NCBI RefSeq assembly: GCF_000485595.1
Contig: NW_014577328.1
Span: 39,468 to 64,594, forward strand
DNA: 25,127 nucleotides
Source of the DNA: Priapulus caudatus
Taxonomy: Eukaryota; Priapulida; Priapulimorpha; Priapulimorphida; Priapulidae
Reading direction: 5' to 3'
In this document: in pieces, positions 23,501 through 25,127 of the stretch
How the letters are laid out: each line of letters starts with the position of its first letter
Numbering within the stretch: the stretch's first letter is position 1
Translations under genes and position numbers: made by a program
Notes under the pieces: generated by a model
Told to the model about the DNA's origin: nothing
The model's database searches: none
What the model saw: only the letters and a program-made list of their open reading frames with translations

Positions 23501-24090
23501 ACATCTATGAACTATTGGTAACTATACATCAAGATAGTTCGTAAAGGAAATAAAGTTTCCTACACTAAAATTCTATAACAGAAACTATAAACGTTTAGTT
23601 CTGATTAGGGAAAACTACGTCTCCACCACTTCGCATGCCCCTTACGACTGCCACAATAGACAATCCGGACAGTGAAATTGGTTTTAACGAATAGATTTGC
23701 CATGCCTATGCCACTTACATCTCTGGTCACCTGTCAGGTACCAAGATTGGACAATGGCAGTGACTTAGCAAAATTGCCAAGTTGCTGGAATTAATCATTG
23801 CTTGTAGAGTATATATATATAGCTACTCCTTAGCTACTGTGAGCAGTGACAGACTACTGCATGTATATGCACTCTCTTGCATCATGCTGTGACGTACAAA
23901 GTGACACTGCATGTGCTAGCATGGGGTATAATGTACTGATAGTACACCCAGAACATGCACATAGCTCATATCTATCTTACTGCCAGCAATATGCTGACTG
24001 AGGACATGGCCTCATGGCTCACCGCTCATTTAAAGAAATTTTGCTGGTGCTTTTCAGAATAAAATTAGGTATTTGTCGCTGAAGAGGCAT
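17348..24090 (-). CDS. chtop: CHTOP (FOP) orthologue, whole spliced coding region
   Basis: The join of 24090-24023, 21944-21782, 19604-19493, 18716-18609, 18046-17977 and 17567-17348 gives about 246 residues; human CHTOP has 248. Seen: an N-terminal motif [13 protein letters not shown] (about residues 12-24), [14 protein letters not shown] (54-67), a long Arg/Gly-rich centre with many RGRG and RGG units (about 98-211), and a C-terminal pair of LDxxLDxYM motifs (219-227 and 234-242), which is the hallmark of the FoP duplication domain. Known for the family: a nuclear RNA-binding adaptor of the TREX complex that contacts the UAP56/DDX39B helicase and NXF1, is arginine-methylated by PRMT1 in the RGG region, and in mammals autoregulates by intron retention. 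Inferred: the same role here. Every exon junction keeps frame. The start codon and any 5' noncoding exon are the least certain parts. Confidence 0.93.
17568..17976 (-). other. chtop intron, 409 bp
   Basis: GTATGT donor and CTCTTTAG acceptor. AT-rich, with no recognised element. Confidence 0.88.
17977..18046 (-). CDS. chtop: chtop coding exon 5
   Basis: A 70-bp exon between acceptor TAATTTCTATAG and donor CTTG|GTATGT, phase 1 in and phase 2 out. It encodes [16 protein letters not shown] and onwards to HSGT, then the first two bases of a Trp codon completed by the last exon. If the upstream GT donor were used instead of the GC donor, the acceptor would have to shift to ..GGAAG at 18042. Confidence 0.85.
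18047..18608 (-). other. chtop intron, 562 bp, GC-AG type
   Basis: Begins GCAAGTG and ends TTTCTATAG. Both flanking exons are phase 1, and the junction restores Gly in ..NRGRG... No repeat is recognised inside. Confidence 0.75.
18609..18716 (-). CDS. chtop: chtop coding exon 4, ending at a probable GC donor
   Basis: A 108-bp exon, phase 1 at both ends, after acceptor TTTATTGCAG. It encodes Arg/Gly-rich protein ([17 protein letters not shown] and onwards to GVGNR). I end it at CGGG|GCAAGTG: a GC donor matching the +3 to +6 consensus AAGT. This is the only choice that joins in frame to the good TTTCTATAG acceptor of the next exon. The nearest GT donor, GGCAA|GTGTCT four bases further, is poor and would need a weaker acceptor five bases inside the next exon. 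Confidence 0.85.
18717..19492 (-). other. chtop intron, 776 bp
   Basis: GTAAGA donor, TTATTGCAG acceptor. Roughly half of it is a dispersed repeat (18801-19180) in the opposite orientation to the gene. Confidence 0.88.
18801..19180 (+). repeat. Dispersed repeat with GGATCCGGATC-type core
   Basis: Begins CTGCCAAGGAGGTTATGTTT, continues with (GTTT)n, GACGGATTTTGATGAAATTT and GGTGATCCGGATCC, and ends GGCGGAGG..TCTCCGATTGCTCGTT. This type of sequence is widespread in aquatic animal genomes from my general knowledge; I do not assign a named family. It shares its core and its right end with 1937-2172. A block at about 19010-19115 has no match in the other copy. Confidence 0.7.
19493..19604 (-). 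CDS. chtop: chtop coding exon 3
   Basis: A 112-bp exon, phase 0 in and phase 1 out, between acceptor TTTACTCTTCAG and donor AGAG|GTAAGA. It encodes [15 protein letters not shown], equivalent to the human KQRLGKSNIQARL segment, followed by the start of the Arg/Gly-rich region (AGRGRG, RRGMRG). Confidence 0.93.
19871..20130 (-). mobile_element. tRNA-like SINE candidate with TTAGGG-repeat tail
   Basis: Read on the minus strand: an A-box-like TAGCCGAACGCG (20116-20105) and a B-box-like GGATCGAATCC (20072-20062, one mismatch to GGTTCGAATCC) form a tRNA-related head. An A/T-rich body of about 150 bp follows, then TTTTTTTTAA, then 3.7 TTAGGG units (19892-19871). The head cannot fold a proper acceptor stem, so this is not a functional tRNA gene. 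No target duplication was found and limits are approximate. Confidence 0.4.
20193..20757 (+). repeat. 5'-truncated copy of the 1.2-kb dispersed repeat
   Basis: Corresponds to the right half of the copies at 12882 and 22336. It begins at AATCCATGTTTAACCCTCCT and ends at GTCAGATAAGCTAAAA. It lies in a chtop intron, antisense. Truncation at the left with a kept right end resembles incomplete reverse transcription, but no target duplication is visible. Confidence 0.78.
21782..21944 (-). CDS. chtop: chtop coding exon 2
   Basis: A 163-bp exon encoding residues 24-77. It starts one base into a split Arg codon and ends in phase 0. It carries [14 protein letters not shown], nearly identical to human CHTOP, preceded by a Gln-rich stretch matching the poly-Gln region of the human protein. 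The acceptor is ACCACTTGAAG with a weak pyrimidine tract; the donor AAAG|GTAAGC is strong. An in-frame stop lies immediately upstream, which fixes the left limit of this reading frame and supports the splice site. Confidence 0.92.
21945..24022 (-). other. chtop intron, 2.08 kb
   Basis: GTGAGC donor and TTGAAG acceptor. It contains an almost complete copy of the 1.2-kb dispersed repeat (22336-23462) inserted antisense to the gene. In mammals an early CHTOP intron is retained for autoregulation; whether this one is cannot be told from sequence. Confidence 0.85.
22336..23462 (+). repeat. 1.13-kb copy of dispersed repeat, antisense in chtop intron
   Basis: Aligns by eye over its whole length with 12882-14081, with many small indels. 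Shared landmarks in order: AAGTGCYGCGGAGCGACAGC, GATGGAAGCTCCCATCGTA, CTGGCAGTGGCATA, AACCCTCCTCTT, three spaced TGACC half-sites, CGTGACCGTACGTCGAG, a GACG-rich run, and TTCTACAAGCTGCATCTGAC. No intact ORF and no clear terminal repeats or target duplication, so the class is unknown. Confidence 0.8.
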
Positions 24091-24147
24091 TTTCACTTTC
24101 TTGATGTTGATCGTTATTACTGATGTAGACTCTCCCCAACAAGAAAT
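24023..24147 (-). CDS. chtop: chtop first coding exon with 5' UTR part
   Basis: Coding part 24090-24023 begins at an ATG preceded by AAA (acceptable context) and encodes 22 residues plus two bases of an Arg codon, ending in [11 protein letters not shown]. The donor reads CG|GTGAGC. The frame stays open upstream of the ATG to a good acceptor, TTTTCAATCAATTTCCAG at 24148, so 24147-24091 is probably 5' UTR of an internal exon and a noncoding first exon lies further right. An alternative acceptor, CTCTTCAG just after the ATG, would move the start to another exon. The split codon CG|A joins in phase to the next exon (Arg-Phe, as in NERF). Confidence 0.82.
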
Positions 24148-24270
24148 CTGGAAATTGATTGAAAATAACTATTAGTAGAAATACAGGCGACAAACATACT
24201 GACATGACAATAGTCCTAAATAGTACTTCCTTGTCATACTTACAAGATAACAAATTCATTTGTATTTCAA

Positions 24271-24315
24271 ACAAGTGCCGCAGAGCGACACCGCTCAACT
24301 GACGTGTACTGTAGC
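24271..24315 (+). repeat. Fragment of the 1.2-kb dispersed repeat (5' end)
   Basis: ACAAGTGCCGCAGAGCGACA and the following CGCTCA match the starts of the copies at 12882 and 22336. Similarity fades after about 45 bp. Confidence 0.55.
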
Positions 24316-24410
24316 CGGGTATTCTTCTGATAAATTCACTGGCAACCAAATCAAGTGCGCCCTCCCGCCACCGCGTTCGGGACCAGAGCATATATCTAAG
24401 ATACTACTAA

Positions 24411-24839
24411 AGCTATGTCTCCACACACGCGGCACGACACGACACGACACAGCAAAACGCAGTGCCGTTGTGCTGAAAAAAAATACATTGTGATTTCGCG
24501 CATTGTGTCTGAGCGAATTGTGTTCACTCTGGTTCAGTGATCAGAAATTATGCATACATGTGCTTGTTGTCCATTGGCTGATGGTAGCGTGAGCAGAACA
24601 CGTGATAAAAAACAATCGCGTTGATTGGTTCAATTGTCTTTTCGCTGTCACGTCAGCCGGCAAAAGTCAAACTCATAATTTGACTTTCGCCGTCGCCGTG
24701 AAACCCGGCTGGCGCCGTGCCGTGTCAGTGGAGACTGCGCCATAAGATATAATAGATTTGAACTTTGCCGGTAGGAGTGAACGACGCCGTTTCCGTGGCG
24801 TTCCGTGCCGCGCCGCGCCGCGTGTGTGGAGACAGGCCT
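24411..24839. mobile_element. 429-bp TIR element, PIF/Harbinger-like, upstream of chtop
   Basis: The terminal inverted repeats share TGTCTCCACACACGCGG on the left (24417 onward) and its complement on the right. The outer bases are AGCTA and AGGCC. Both sides are flanked by TAA (24408-24410, 24840-24842), the 3-bp duplication typical of PIF/Harbinger elements. No coding capacity. The inner part has ATTGG boxes near 24577 and 24627, CACGTG near 24599, a CACGTCA motif near 24650 and a 9-bp-arm palindrome AAAGTCAAA/TTTGACTTT near 24665. It ends about 260 bp upstream of the first recognised chtop exon. The superfamily is inferred from the duplication length only. Confidence 0.75.
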
Positions 24840-24870
24840 TAATACAGATGTAAAATCTATGATAGGCTTT

Positions 24871-25010
24871 CAGGGGTAGAAATAAGGATAATATGCAAGT
24901 TAGCCCGAAGGGCTAGTAAGGTAAGGTTTGTACTAGCCCTTCTGGTTTTCAACTAGCCCTTAAAAGCATGATGTCGATAGTGGTTGCGCGGGAAAATTGT
25001 TGATCTCACG
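24871..25010. repeat. Dispersed repeat with CAGGGGTAGAAATA start
   Basis: Begins CAGGGGTAGAAATA, a hAT-like terminus, and contains repeated TAGCCC/GGGCTAGT motifs (24902-24920, 24933-24960) in direct and inverted copies. The far end is not identified and no target duplication is visible, so class and limits are uncertain. Confidence 0.4.
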
Positions 25011-25034
25011 AATGCTCCGAGATGCTTTCTGAGG

Positions 25035-25127
25035 GTATTGTGTATTGTTTATATTGTGTATATATATTGTGTATTGTTGTATTTTGTGTATATTGTGTGT
25101 TGTGAGAGGGGTGTGTGTGTGTGTGTG
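25035..25127. repeat. TATTGTG-type and GT microsatellite
   Basis: Irregular TATTGTGTAT units run into a GT array (25111-25127) that continues past the window edge. Confidence 0.85.

Noticed and set aside
24065-24391. 108-codon minus ORF upstream of chtop
   Set aside because: It overlaps the chtop 5' exon in a different frame and the repeat fragment at 24271; no recognised domain.

Overview
This window is eukaryotic, almost certainly animal, nuclear DNA, probably from a marine invertebrate. The evidence is one spliced gene with GT/GC-AG introns of 0.4 to 2.2 kb encoding an animal mRNA-export factor, many small non-autonomous transposons, long CT microsatellites, vertebrate-type TTAGGG repeats inside mobile elements, and a 25-N assembly gap. 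The species cannot be fixed from the sequence.

The one gene I can support lies on the minus strand between about 24.15 and 17.3 kb. It is an orthologue of CHTOP (chromatin target of PRMT1, also called FOP or SRAG), a subunit of the TREX mRNA-export complex. I reconstructed six coding exons (24090-24023, 21944-21782, 19604-19493, 18716-18609, 18046-17977, 17567-17348) with compatible phases at every junction. They give about 246 residues, close to the 248 of human CHTOP. One intron is best explained by a GC donor. Its introns carry dispersed repeats, and a 429-bp inverted-repeat element sits just upstream.

The left two thirds (1 to 17 kb) has no gene I recognise; its open frames look like chance ORFs. 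By region: CT microsatellite and an NRF1-like/Z-DNA-prone tract (0.4-1.6 kb); a dispersed repeat (1.94-2.17 kb); unannotatable AT-rich DNA (2.5-5.9 kb) holding one tiny palindromic insertion at 4.71 kb; a cluster of four small mobile elements plus a gapped polypyrimidine tract (5.99-7.32 kb); unannotatable DNA with a 94-bp CT array (7.3-11.6 kb); a second insertion cluster with a nested pair (11.65-12.1 kb); a 1.2-kb dispersed repeat (12.9-14.1 kb) and other repeats to 15.1 kb; then mostly unique DNA to the gene.

The most unusual content is a set of miniature palindromic elements (30 to 93 bp), each flanked by an exact 7-bp target duplication. One is nested in a 9-bp-duplication (Mutator-like) element whose core is a telomeric repeat array. 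The other copy of that element supplies the empty site, so the insertion and its 7-bp duplication can be read directly from this window.
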